DNA of 64,000 nt from Pseudomonadota bacterium (GTDB lineage Bacteria > Pseudomonadota > Gammaproteobacteria > Burkholderiales > Burkholderiaceae_C), in the NCBI GenBank assembly GCA_023387335.1, contig JAEWIF010000003.1, forward strand, positions 124,001 through 188,000, given 5' to 3'. How positions within the stretch are numbered: position 1 is the stretch's first letter; every line of letters begins with the position of its first letter. The notes beneath the pieces were generated by a model. The model saw nothing but the letters and a program-made list of their open reading frames with translations, was not told where the DNA came from and did not search any database. The position numbers were made by a program, and so were the translations under genes. Shown here piece after piece: positions 52,865 to 61,354 of the stretch.

Positions 52865-53947
52865 CTATTTGGAAGTGGGCGCCAGAACGGGCGATCGCGC
52901 TGTAGAGCCCCCTGACCGGATGCGCGCGCGCAGGGACTGCATCGGAACGTCAATAGCAACACAGAGCGCCACGGCGGCTGCAACGCACGCACCGAAGTAC
53001 AGGAGGGCCGCTTGGAGCGAGGATGGAGTGCCGAAGTTGTACGTCAGCACTTCGAGAGCCAGCCAGTGCGAGATGTACAAGGGATAGGACAGGTCACCGA
53101 CAAGCCGGTCCAACTTGCTGTTCTTGGAATGGTGAAAAATCAGCGGGAGCGCAGCGGCAACGCTGACTAACAACACAGAGCGTTTGATGATCTCGGGCAT
53201 TGGCACCACCACGTAGACCGCGATGAACGCGGCAACGCACCAGACAGCTGCCCTGCCGAAGGAGAAATCCGTCGGCCTTGCCACGCGCCACCAATTCATC
53301 ACTCTGCAGGCCACAGAGCCGATCAGGAACAGGCCAAGCTCATTCGGAAAGAACCTGTAGTTCCAAGGATCCTTGTACAGACCCGCGAAGGCGAGGACGA
53401 CCCGCACTAGGAGGCACCCTACGATGATTGCGATCAGCGCGTTCGTGCGCAGCCGCAGCAAAAACGGGGCGAGCAGATAGAACGAGAGTTCGACGCCGAG
53501 GGACCACGCCGGAGGGACAAGCAAGAATGTCCAGAGTTCCGGCTGCGAGTTCTTGAAGTCGGTGACCGGGGTGAGCTGGCCGGCGTTCACGCCAAGGAAC
53601 ATCACCCAGTCTTGGCCGAACAGGGCGGCATTCGACGCCCAGAGCAGCAACTGGGCGCCACCGGGCAGCGCGGCTAGGCCCGTCAGAAACCCCGGGTCCG
53701 TCACGAGGCGAAAGGCCAGCGCGATGGCCGCGACAAACAGGTACGTGGGGTAGATCCGCAAGGCGCGATTCGCCCAGAAGCTCGTCGTCGCCTTCCGGTA
53801 AGACGAGTCGAGCGCCATCGCGATGTAGAAACCCGAGATGACGAAGAACGCCTGAACGGCTGCTGTGCCGCTCGCGCCTCGAAGCCATGGGTGGCCAATG
53901 TGTCCAGCAACGACAGATAAAGCCAGCAGCAGTCGGATGAGTCCCAT
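52865..53947 (-). CDS. Membrane acyltransferase, acyltransferase_3 (OafA/ExoZ-like)
   Basis: 360 residues, about ten membrane helices. N-terminal 'GLIRLLLALSVVAGHIGHP' carries the active-site His of the family, and 'FFVISGFYIAMAL' with 'FWANRALRIYPTYL' is the R-x10-H-type signature. Transfers acetyl or another acyl group to a sugar of the polysaccharide. Nine bases upstream of the polymerase gene start. No SGNH domain is fused. Confidence 0.87.
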   Translation of the reverse strand: MGLIRLLLALSVVAGHIGHPWLRGASGTAAVQAFFVISGFYIAMALDSSYRKATTSFWANRALRIYPTYLFVAAIALAFRLVTDPGFLTGLAALPGGAQLLLWASNAALFGQDWVMFLGVNAGQLTPVTDFKNSQPELWTFLLVPPAWSLGVELSFYLLAPFLLRLRTNALIAIIVGCLLVRVVLAFAGLYKDPWNYRFFPNELGLFLIGSVACRVMNWWRVARPTDFSFGRAAVWCVAAFIAVYVVVPMPEIIKRSVLLVSVAAALPLIFHHSKNSKLDRLVGDLSYPLYISHWLALEVLTYNFGTPSSLQAALLYFGACVAAAVALCVAIDVPMQSLRARIRSGGSTARSPVLAPTSK

Positions 53948-54183
53948 CTCTCTTCAAATCGTTGTTGGCTCGAGCAGGATGGACCTCGAGCCACTTAGCT
54001 CCCGCGTAAGTCGGCTTGGTCCAGTGAAGCCGCGTTCACAGCGGGACAGTGGTGGGGGGAAATGCAGTTGCTCGGCTTCCAGGCTGGCACGAGCGTCACC
54101 CGAAGTCAGTACATCAGCACCAGCGGGAATCATTCGTCGAGCGTGGCCGGCTATGAGATGCGACCGATGAGTAGCGGGGACAG

Positions 54184-54798
54184 TCACGGGGCAAGCTCGC
54201 TTTCAGTAATTGGCGCACCGTAGCGCTCCTTAATGAACCTGGCGGGCACTCCGGCGACGACTGCATTGGGGGGCACGTCTCTAGTTACCACGGCACCCGC
54301 ACCGATCACTGCGTTTCGGCCGACACGCACGGGAGCCACAAGAGTCGCCCTATGGCCGATGAAGTTGTTGCCCTCGAGAACAACCAGCGAAGGCGGGCAT
54401 CTTCCACTTCTGAATGTACTGACCGCTTGAAGATCGTGATCATTGCCAACAAAGCTAACCTTAGACGAGAGCAAGCAATCCTCGCCGATATCGAAATCAG
54501 TTTCGGAATAGAACTGTCCGCCAATGGAAACACACGGCCGGACAATCGCCCGTCGAGGGACGTATATCTTGGCGGCTGGTCCCACATAAGAATCCCTGCT
54601 GACCTCCAGTTTTCCGCCAGTGAAAAGGGTCAACTTTAGGACCCTGAATCTCCGGACAATGTGCCTCAGCGTTGATAGTGCTCTACCAACGGGCTTGTCC
54701 GGGCTCTCACTCGTACGTGATCTAAACACTTTTGGACCCGCTTCGCCAATCAGCTTGCATGCCAATCTACCTGCCTTCTGCAAGAAAAATCGCCGCAA
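54184..54798 (-). CDS. Left-handed beta-helix (hexapeptide) acyltransferase
   Basis: 204 residues. The N-terminal ~60 residues are basic and helical, then hexapeptide repeats typical of WcaF/WcaB/CysE-like acetyltransferases: 'VSIGGQFYSETDFDIGEDCL', 'NFIGHRATLVAPVRVGRNAV', 'IGAGAVVTRDVPPNAVVAG'. Likely acetylates a nucleotide-linked or lipid-linked sugar. The start at 54798 overlaps the upstream glycosyltransferase by 32 bases. A 236-base gap without a convincing gene follows before the membrane acyltransferase. Confidence 0.82.
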   Translation of the reverse strand: MRRFFLQKAGRLACKLIGEAGPKVFRSRTSESPDKPVGRALSTLRHIVRRFRVLKLTLFTGGKLEVSRDSYVGPAAKIYVPRRAIVRPCVSIGGQFYSETDFDIGEDCLLSSKVSFVGNDHDLQAVSTFRSGRCPPSLVVLEGNNFIGHRATLVAPVRVGRNAVIGAGAVVTRDVPPNAVVAGVPARFIKERYGAPITESELAP

Positions 54799-55864
54799 CC
54801 ATCCTATCCGCCATTGCGTTCGCGCTATAGGATCGCCGGCAGTGTGCCGAGATCGAAGCCGCGCGACTTATCCAATCCACAGAATCGTTGACGACCCTCA
54901 ACATCCCATCGCACAGCGCATCTGCATCGTTCGCCGAGAACAACAATGCATTGGTTCCGTGCAGCACAGCCTCGAACTCGGGACCGTGAGGCTCTCTATC
55001 TGCGACGATCATAGGGACACCAAATCCGAGACTTTGGGTCAAAGAAAGGCCGACGCCGCCAGGCGACACAGAGACTAAAGCTGTCTCGTAGATGGACCGG
55101 AGAGCATCGATCGAAGCGACATGTCCCATGAAATCGACGTCGCCTGAGACACGTAGCTGTCGGCACAACGCCATGAGTTGGCTCTTCTCGGGTCCGTCCC
55201 CAACGACTATGAGCCTATTGTTGCACTCTGGTGATCGGCTCTTGAACTTCGCGAATGCACGCACCAGCAGATCGACCTTTTTCTGAGACACCAAGCGACC
55301 GACATAGAGAAAGTGGCGCCGCTCACCTTGAGTTGCAACGGGCCGCATCTCCTCCGCGAGATATATCGAGTTAGGAGCCGCAACTATTGCCTTTCCAGGC
55401 ATTCTCGATTCAAGCTCTCGCCGCTGCGACTCCGTATATACAACGATCACATTTCCAAGAGTGCGCATCAAATTTCGCACATTGTCCGACGGGGAATCCG
55501 CGCCCGCGCGCGGCCACGCATGACCCCACAGGATCGTCTTTCTTCGCAGAATCCTCCTCACGAGCAGTACTAGCCACGTCGTGAGGCTTCTGGGATTCAA
55601 TTCAAGGACGGCTACATGGGCCCGAACGCAGGGCGCCACTACGGCCGGCTGGAACACAAACCGTCTGCCTAACATGAAATAGTTCTTAACTATGGAGAGG
55701 CAACCTGGCAGCACCACTGCAGTTCGTGTACTTGGCTCGAAGTATTCCTTCCCTGCAAGAACGCATAGGCGACCACCCAAACTCTGCGCGAGCAAATCTA
55801 GAAATTTCTGGCGATAGTCTGCGATCGCCACCTGCTGGAGAACCACGGCACGTCGTTTGTGCAT
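54767..55864 (-). CDS. Glycosyltransferase family 4 (GT-B)
   Basis: 365 residues from the ATG at 55864, which has a GAAGG ribosome site and avoids a 38-base overlap needed by the ATG at 55912. The C-terminal donor domain is clear: 'FLYVGRLVSQKKVDLLVRAF', 'LIVVGDGPEKSQLMALCRQL', 'VSPGGVGLSLTQSLGFGVP' (E-x7-E position has a Gly-Leu variant). Probably adds one sugar in repeat-unit assembly. Lower GC than the chromosome core. Confidence 0.84.
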   Translation of the reverse strand: MHKRRAVVLQQVAIADYRQKFLDLLAQSLGGRLCVLAGKEYFEPSTRTAVVLPGCLSIVKNYFMLGRRFVFQPAVVAPCVRAHVAVLELNPRSLTTWLVLLVRRILRRKTILWGHAWPRAGADSPSDNVRNLMRTLGNVIVVYTESQRRELESRMPGKAIVAAPNSIYLAEEMRPVATQGERRHFLYVGRLVSQKKVDLLVRAFAKFKSRSPECNNRLIVVGDGPEKSQLMALCRQLRVSGDVDFMGHVASIDALRSIYETALVSVSPGGVGLSLTQSLGFGVPMIVADREPHGPEFEAVLHGTNALLFSANDADALCDGMLRVVNDSVDWISRAASISAHCRRSYSANAMADRMVAAIFLAEGR

Positions 55865-55874
55865 CACGAAACCT

Positions 55875-57089
55875 TCAACCACAAACTGCCCGCCCGAGCT
55901 CATCGGCATCACCGCCGCTCACCGGTCTTACTGCCTCGGCGACCGAGGTTCGGAAACCGTCCCAAGTATGCGAATCGAGTTCACCGTAGTCTGCTTCCAA
56001 GTCGTCGCCGTCCGCGAACCAGCGCAATGCATCTGACACTTCGCGGCGACTGTCGATATTGAAAGTTCTTCCCAAGCGGTATTTTTCAATGTAGTACCCA
56101 ATCAGACCATCTCTCGTCCCAAGAGTGCGTTTTCGAGCTTTCGCAGCGAGCACGAGGACGCCACTCATTTCGTAGTGGCCCCTATAGCCTAGCCACACTC
56201 CATCTGCGGCAGAAAACACGAGTTGCTCTTTAAATTCATCAACAAATTCATCGATCACCGTTAGTCTCTCGCGCAGTTCGGATTCAACAACCTTATCGAT
56301 GTACGGCTGCACGCTATCAGAGGCATCGTGCCGACCAACTATGAGAACGTGCACGTCCCGTGGCCAGTTTTCAGTCCCCAAGCAGGTCAACAGTACATCG
56401 ATGCCCTTGCGACTAGAAATCGCGCCGAACACGAGCAAAATCTTAGCTTGGGGGGGCAGCTGGAGAGCCTGTCGAGCCGCTACCTGATCTTGTCGAAATA
56501 CGATCTCAGCAGGATCTCGAAGGTACGATAGTTTTGGTGCTTGACCTGCGAGATGCTTTACCACCAGTTCATCAATCGCGAACAATCGGACCAACGACTT
56601 GCTTCGCGCGACGACACCGAACAACCTCTCTCGGACTCCAGAGAATTTCGGCGAAGGTCCTATTCCGAACCTTCGCCGATGGAAGCCGGCGCGCATTGTT
56701 ATGCCGCTCCACGGACGATCACTGAAGGGGGAGCCGATTAAGCCGACGGCATGGAGGCAGTAGTCCAGGTAAGGCACAAAAACGAAGTCCACTCTCCGTC
56801 GCTGACTGGCAATCTTGAAGGCTCGCTTGAACCAAAAATAGTATTGCAATTCACGTAGCAGGGGACTCTTTGAGGTCGCCGTCGCAGTTCGGTCGCTAGA
56901 TTGGACTCGAAGCACCTCCACGCGGCTTTTGTGCTTCGCCCCGATTTCCTCTAGAACCTGATGGGGCATATCCGTAGAATTCACAGCGATGGCGACGGTC
57001 GACGCCACCTCAAGCATCGCATCCACGATCTGCGCCAAATACCCACCATGGTGGCCCGTCAACTTGAATTCTGGAATTAGCACGTGCAT
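55875..57089 (-). CDS. Glycosyltransferase (GT-B, family 4-like)
   Basis: 404 residues. N-terminal 'MHVLIPEFKLTGHHGGYLAQ' matches the acceptor-domain start of several EPS glycosyltransferases; donor domain shows 'KILLVFGAISSRKGIDVLLT', 'HVLIVGRHDASDS' and 'GYRGHYEMSGVLVLAAKARK'. The family assignment is by fold pattern; it is more divergent than the next gene. Follows the flippase gene by 24 bases and precedes the second glycosyltransferase by 10. Confidence 0.75.
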   Translation of the reverse strand: MHVLIPEFKLTGHHGGYLAQIVDAMLEVASTVAIAVNSTDMPHQVLEEIGAKHKSRVEVLRVQSSDRTATATSKSPLLRELQYYFWFKRAFKIASQRRRVDFVFVPYLDYCLHAVGLIGSPFSDRPWSGITMRAGFHRRRFGIGPSPKFSGVRERLFGVVARSKSLVRLFAIDELVVKHLAGQAPKLSYLRDPAEIVFRQDQVAARQALQLPPQAKILLVFGAISSRKGIDVLLTCLGTENWPRDVHVLIVGRHDASDSVQPYIDKVVESELRERLTVIDEFVDEFKEQLVFSAADGVWLGYRGHYEMSGVLVLAAKARKRTLGTRDGLIGYYIEKYRLGRTFNIDSRREVSDALRWFADGDDLEADYGELDSHTWDGFRTSVAEAVRPVSGGDADELGRAVCG

Positions 57090-57113
57090 ACGACAATCTT
57101 TGACTTTCGCGTA

Positions 57114-58331
57114 TTAAGATGCCGCCATAGCGTTCAGCCGTCTATCAATCCCCCCAAACTTCAGCGAAAGGGCGATGAGGGTTACTCCGTGGGCCACCGC
57201 ACTAGCGGCGGCCGCACCAGAAACTCCGAACTGCGGAACGAGAACTGATGCGCTCAAAGCTAACGCGAGGAGTTGAATCGAAACTGCCTGCGTTACCACT
57301 TGCGGCCGCCCTGTCGCCCTGAAGTACGCAGCGAAAGTCGAAATCAGACCGGCCTGGCACATTGTGATGACTGCGATCTTGAGTATCTCGCCGACTCCCG
57401 CCCATCGAGATTGCAGAAGTACCTGAGTGGCCACAGATTGGACTGCTGCGACGAGGGCGCCCAATAGCAGGGCAGCCAAGACTACCAACCTGAGCACGTT
57501 GCAGAAATATTCGAACGACATCCTTTCGCCAGCCGAAAACAGCCGGGCAAGGGTCGGGAACAGAAATTGGCCGAACGCGACAAGCGGTTCCGCAATCGCG
57601 ATCTGAGCAACTCTGAAGGCCACTGTATAGATACCGAATTCAGCAGGCGTGGTGAGCTTTGCTACGACGAGCTTGTCGAAGTTATTAAGGATTAGAATGA
57701 TGATGCTCGAGGCCCACACCCATTTACCGTACGACCTCCATCGCCCGATAATGCGCCAACGAAAATTGGGCAGCAGCGACGAGTGCAGTAACGTCCAAGA
57801 AATTAGAATCCTGACCAGCTCAGCCGCCAAGATTCCAATCACCATCGCAATAGCCGACGCATGCAATGCGACAATTAACATTAGAGAGACGGCAAGGTCT
57901 ATGAACGAGGCGGCGGTTTCACCAAAGAATACTTGCCGAAATTTTCTGTGCCTCAGTGTGACGGTAACGCCTGGATTATTGAGACCCTTCATTACCGGCC
58001 AGAGAGCAGACAGCAAAATTATGGGCTGAGCCTCGCGGGCATTGAAAAGGATCGATATCGGGCTTGCGACGGCACAAAGCACTCCGCCGATGAAACAACC
58101 GCGAAGTAGTTGCAGGGTCCAACATGCGCCGAGTTGATGGCGACTGGGTTCGCGCTTGGATTGGATGATTGCCTGCACCAAGCCCGTGTCCGTGACACCC
58201 TCGATTAAAGCAATCAGCAGAAGAGCTATGCCAAAAAGACCAACTTGCTCGGGCCCGAGAAAATAAGCTGCGACAAAGAACTTTAGCGCGGCAGAGCCAC
58301 GCGTAAAAACTTGCTGAAGGACGGGCCACAC
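57114..58331 (-). CDS. wzx: Lipid-linked oligosaccharide flippase (Wzx, MATE/MOP fold)
   Basis: About 405 residues, 12 membrane helices. N-terminal 'VLQQVFTRGSAALKFFVAAY' with 'FLGPEQVGLFGIA' is the classic polysaccharide flippase start. The frame is open back to a TTG at 58457 but that would overlap the sugar-transferase gene by 67 bases; the GTG at 58331 is the best start inside the gap-free position, though a few residues upstream could be missed. Flips the undecaprenyl-linked repeat unit across the inner membrane. Confidence 0.82.
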   Translation of the reverse strand: MWPVLQQVFTRGSAALKFFVAAYFLGPEQVGLFGIALLLIALIEGVTDTGLVQAIIQSKREPSRHQLGACWTLQLLRGCFIGGVLCAVASPISILFNAREAQPIILLSALWPVMKGLNNPGVTVTLRHRKFRQVFFGETAASFIDLAVSLMLIVALHASAIAMVIGILAAELVRILISWTLLHSSLLPNFRWRIIGRWRSYGKWVWASSIIILILNNFDKLVVAKLTTPAEFGIYTVAFRVAQIAIAEPLVAFGQFLFPTLARLFSAGERMSFEYFCNVLRLVVLAALLLGALVAAVQSVATQVLLQSRWAGVGEILKIAVITMCQAGLISTFAAYFRATGRPQVVTQAVSIQLLALALSASVLVPQFGVSGAAAASAVAHGVTLIALSLKFGGIDRRLNAMAAS

Positions 58332-58390
58332 GGTAGCTATTGAGCGATTGAGGCGGAGTGCTCGATCAAGCCCGCCACCTCTCTGGGCGA

Positions 58391-59092
58391 TTAATGCGAA
58401 CCGTCTCGAGCGATGACGACACTGATTGTTTTCAGCAAGATCTTGAAGTCCAGCCAAATTGACCAGTGATTCACATACTTCGCGTCCAACTGGACGCGAC
58501 TGTGATAACTAAGTCGACTTCTCCCACTGACCTGCCATAAGCCTGAAATGCCAGGGCGTACTGCGCAGTATTCGACCCAGAAATGACCATACCGATCTTT
58601 CTCTGCTGCCGTGACGGGGCGCGGCCCTACAAGGCTCATATCTCCTCGGACTACGTTCCAAAATTGAGGCAGCTCATCCAAGCTTGTTCTTCTAATGAAA
58701 TGCCCGAACGTTGTTATCCGTGGGTCGTGTCGAAGCTTGTGATATGTCCGCCACTCCTTCATGGCTTCGGCATCGGAGTCTAAGAAGGTATTCAAGACCT
58801 CATCGGCGTCAACGCGCATCGAGCGAAACTTGTAGACGAAGATCTCTCGCCCGCCGAACCCGACCCGACGCTGTGAGTAAAAGATGGGTCCCGAGGAACT
58901 TAATCTCACGCCCGCGGCTACCGCGACATAGAGCGGTAAGAACACGATCAACAAGAACGAAGCCACGACGAAATCGATGGCCCGCTTTATTCTCTGCCCG
59001 CCTCTGCTCACCGAGGGCATCGGGAACTGCCGCCGACCTTCAGCAGGATCGGTATCTAGCAGTGCCCCCGTCTCAAATTCGGTGCGGTACAT
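58391..59092 (-). CDS. Undecaprenyl-phosphate sugar phosphotransferase (short, PglC/WbaP C-domain type)
   Basis: 233 residues. One re-entrant or membrane helix ('DFVVASFLLIVFLPLYVAVA'), then the catalytic domain with 'FYSQRRVGFGGREIFVYKFR', 'TSLDELPQFWNVVRGDMSLV', 'GPRPVTAAEKDRYG' and 'VRPGISGLWQVSGRS'. This is the polyprenyl-phosphate hexose-1-phosphate transferase core, lacking the N-terminal four-helix domain of full WbaP. It starts repeat-unit synthesis on undecaprenyl phosphate. Transcribed with the flippase. Confidence 0.9.
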   Translation of the reverse strand: MYRTEFETGALLDTDPAEGRRQFPMPSVSRGGQRIKRAIDFVVASFLLIVFLPLYVAVAAGVRLSSSGPIFYSQRRVGFGGREIFVYKFRSMRVDADEVLNTFLDSDAEAMKEWRTYHKLRHDPRITTFGHFIRRTSLDELPQFWNVVRGDMSLVGPRPVTAAEKDRYGHFWVEYCAVRPGISGLWQVSGRSRLSYHSRVQLDAKYVNHWSIWLDFKILLKTISVVIARDGSH

Positions 59093-59144
59093 TTGTTCCT
59101 CTGCCCATTTGAAGATAAAGATAGCCGCCGCGCCCCCGACGCAC

Positions 59145-60278
59145 TTATTCCTTGCTCACGGCTACATTGAAGCCGTGTTTTTTCAGCAGGGCGTGCCGCT
59201 TGGCGTCGTCTAGGTCATTGGCCACCATCTCGTCGATCATCTGATCAAGAGTGATGTGCGGCACCCAGCCAAGTTTTTCCTTAGCCTTGGTCGGGTCGCC
59301 CAGCAGCGTTTCCACTTCCGCAGGACGAAAGTAGCGGGGGTCGATGCGGACGATCACTTGGCCAGCTTTCACACCCGGAGCGTCGGCGCCGCTGACCTGC
59401 TGCACGACGCCAACTTCGTCTACGCCCCTGCCTTCGAACTTCAAAGCAATGCCGAGTCGCTCGGCACTGCGCTTGATGAATTCGCGGACGCTCACCTGCA
59501 CGCCTGTGGCGATGACGAAATCATCGGCCTGCTCCTGCTGCAGCATCAGCCACTGCATGCGAACATAGTCCATCGCGTGGCCCCAGTCGCGCAGCGAGTC
59601 AATGTTGCCCATATATAGGCATTGATCGAGACCTTGCGCGATGTTGGCAAGCCCGCGAGTGACCTTGCGCGTCACGAACGTCTCCCCGCGCCGCGGGCTC
59701 TCGTGGTTGAACAGGATCCCGTTGCAGGCATACATGCCGTACGCCTCGCGGTAGTTCACGGTGATCCAGTACGCATAGAGCTTGGCCACCGCGTACGGGC
59801 TGCGCGGATAGAAAGGCGTCGTCTCCTTCTGCGGCGTTTCCTGTACCAGGCCATACAGCTCGGACGTCGACGCTTGATAGAAGCGCGTCTTCTTCTCCAG
59901 CCCCAGGATGCGGATGGCTTCCAGCAGGCGCAGCGCGCCCATGGCGTCCACGTCCGCGGTGTACTCCGGCGACTCGAAGCTGACCGCCACGTGGCTTTGC
60001 GCGCCCAGGTTGTAGATCTCGTCCGGCTGCGTCTGCTGGACGATGCGGATCAGGTTGGTGCTGTCCGAGAGGTCGCCGTAGTGCAGCACGAAATTGCGGT
60101 TGTCCACGTGCGGGTCCTGGTAGATGTGGTCCACCCGGTCCGTGTTGAACAAGCTGGCGCGGCGCTTGATGCCGTGCACGATGTAGCCCTTCTCCAGCAG
60201 GAATTCCGCCAGATAAGAGCCGTCCTGCCCCGTGATGCCCGTGATCAGGGCGACTTTCTGCTTGGTTGCGCTCACCAT
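59145..60278 (-). CDS. gmd: GDP-mannose 4,6-dehydratase
   Basis: 377 residues from the ATG at 60278; upstream frame extension is rejected. Converts GDP-mannose to GDP-4-keto-6-deoxymannose. NADP site 'ALITGITGQDGSYLAEFLLE', catalytic region 'ASTSELYGLVQETPQKETTP' and 'YPRSPYAVAKLYAYW' (Tyr-x3-Lys), 'FNHESPRRGETFVTRKVTR' typical of GMD. Precursor for GDP-L-fucose via the adjacent fcl. Confidence 0.94.
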   Translation of the reverse strand: MVSATKQKVALITGITGQDGSYLAEFLLEKGYIVHGIKRRASLFNTDRVDHIYQDPHVDNRNFVLHYGDLSDSTNLIRIVQQTQPDEIYNLGAQSHVAVSFESPEYTADVDAMGALRLLEAIRILGLEKKTRFYQASTSELYGLVQETPQKETTPFYPRSPYAVAKLYAYWITVNYREAYGMYACNGILFNHESPRRGETFVTRKVTRGLANIAQGLDQCLYMGNIDSLRDWGHAMDYVRMQWLMLQQEQADDFVIATGVQVSVREFIKRSAERLGIALKFEGRGVDEVGVVQQVSGADAPGVKAGQVIVRIDPRYFRPAEVETLLGDPTKAKEKLGWVPHITLDQMIDEMVANDLDDAKRHALLKKHGFNVAVSKE

Positions 60279-60301
60279 GTTTTTACTGCTCTGGAAAAGG
60301 T

Positions 60302-61309
60302 TCACTGCAACGCGGGTTCGCGTTGCTTCTGCTGCGACGACACGAAGTCCTGGTACGCGAGGTCCAGGCCGCGTTGCAGGGCCACGTCGGGCTTCCAGCC
60401 CAGCTGCCGCAGCAGTGAGCTGTCCATCAACTTGCGCGGGGCGCCGTCCGGCTTGCCGGTGTCGAACTGGATGGCGCCTTCGTAGCCCACCGTCGCTTTC
60501 ACCAGCGCGGCCAGTTCGGCGATCGACACATCGGAGCCATAGCCCACGTTCACGTGGCTTTGCTGCGGCGTGGTGTGCGCGAAGTAGTCGCCCTTCTCCA
60601 GGCCCATGACGTGCAGGCAGGCGGACGCCATGTCGTCCACGTACAGGAACTCGCGCCGCGGCGTGCCCGTGCCCCAGATCACGACGGACGGCGCGCCGGC
60701 TTCCTTGGCTTCGTGGAAGCGGCGGATCAGCGCCGGCACCACGTGGCTGTTGGTCGGGTGGTAGTTGTCGCCGGGCCCGTACAGGTTGGTCGGCATGACG
60801 CTGCGGTAGTCCGTGCCGTGGCTCTCGCCGTACTGCCGGTTGTAGCTCTCGCACATCTTGATGCCGGCGATCTTGGCGATGGCGTAGGGCTCGTTGGTCG
60901 GCTCCAGCGTGCCGGTGAGCAGCGCGTCTTCCGCCATCGGCTGCGGCGCCAGGCGCGGGTAGATGCAGCTGCTGCCCAGGAACAGCAGCCTGCGCACGCC
61001 ATGCTCGTGGGCCGAGTGGATGACGTTGCCCTGGATCATCAGGTTCTGGTGGATGAACTCGGCCGGATAGGTGTTGTTGGCGTGGATGCCGCCCACCTTG
61101 GCCGCGGCCAGGTACACCAGCTCGGGCCGTTCCGTCGCGAAGAACTGGCGCACGGCCGCCTGGTTGGTCAGGTCCAGCTCCGCATGCGTGCGGACGATGA
61201 TTCGACGGAAGCCCCTGGCTTTCAGTTGGCGCACGATGGCGCCGCCCACCATCCCACGATGGCCGGCCACGTATACCTTCGCGTCCAGGTCGAACTTCCC
61301 TGCTGACAA
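60302..61309 (-). CDS. fcl: GDP-L-fucose synthase
   Basis: 335 residues from a TTG at 61309; no ATG/GTG precedes the cofactor site 'VYVAGHRGMVGGAIVRQL'. 'FLGSSCIYPRLAPQP' and 'EPYAIAKIAGIKMCE' (Tyr-x3-Lys) complete the SDR site. Epimerises and reduces the gmd product to GDP-L-fucose. With manC and gmd it supplies the fucose that identifies this EPS as colanic-acid-like. Confidence 0.92.
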   Translation of the reverse strand: MSAGKFDLDAKVYVAGHRGMVGGAIVRQLKARGFRRIIVRTHAELDLTNQAAVRQFFATERPELVYLAAAKVGGIHANNTYPAEFIHQNLMIQGNVIHSAHEHGVRRLLFLGSSCIYPRLAPQPMAEDALLTGTLEPTNEPYAIAKIAGIKMCESYNRQYGESHGTDYRSVMPTNLYGPGDNYHPTNSHVVPALIRRFHEAKEAGAPSVVIWGTGTPRREFLYVDDMASACLHVMGLEKGDYFAHTTPQQSHVNVGYGSDVSIAELAALVKATVGYEGAIQFDTGKPDGAPRKLMDSSLLRQLGWKPDVALQRGLDLAYQDFVSSQQKQREPALQ

Positions 61310-61354
61310 GACTGATTCCCCTTACTGCTTTGGAGTTGTTGGCTTGCTGCTGCC

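Noticed and set aside
53954..54187. 77-codon minus-strand ORF filling the gap between the two acyltransferase genes
   Set aside because: It fits the gap and starts with a GTGA overlap, but its composition shows no domain, signal or membrane feature and it lacks a ribosome site of its own; probably non-coding.
58332..58457. Upstream extension of the flippase to a TTG
   Set aside because: It would overlap the sugar-transferase gene by 67 bases and adds no hydrophobic or conserved sequence.
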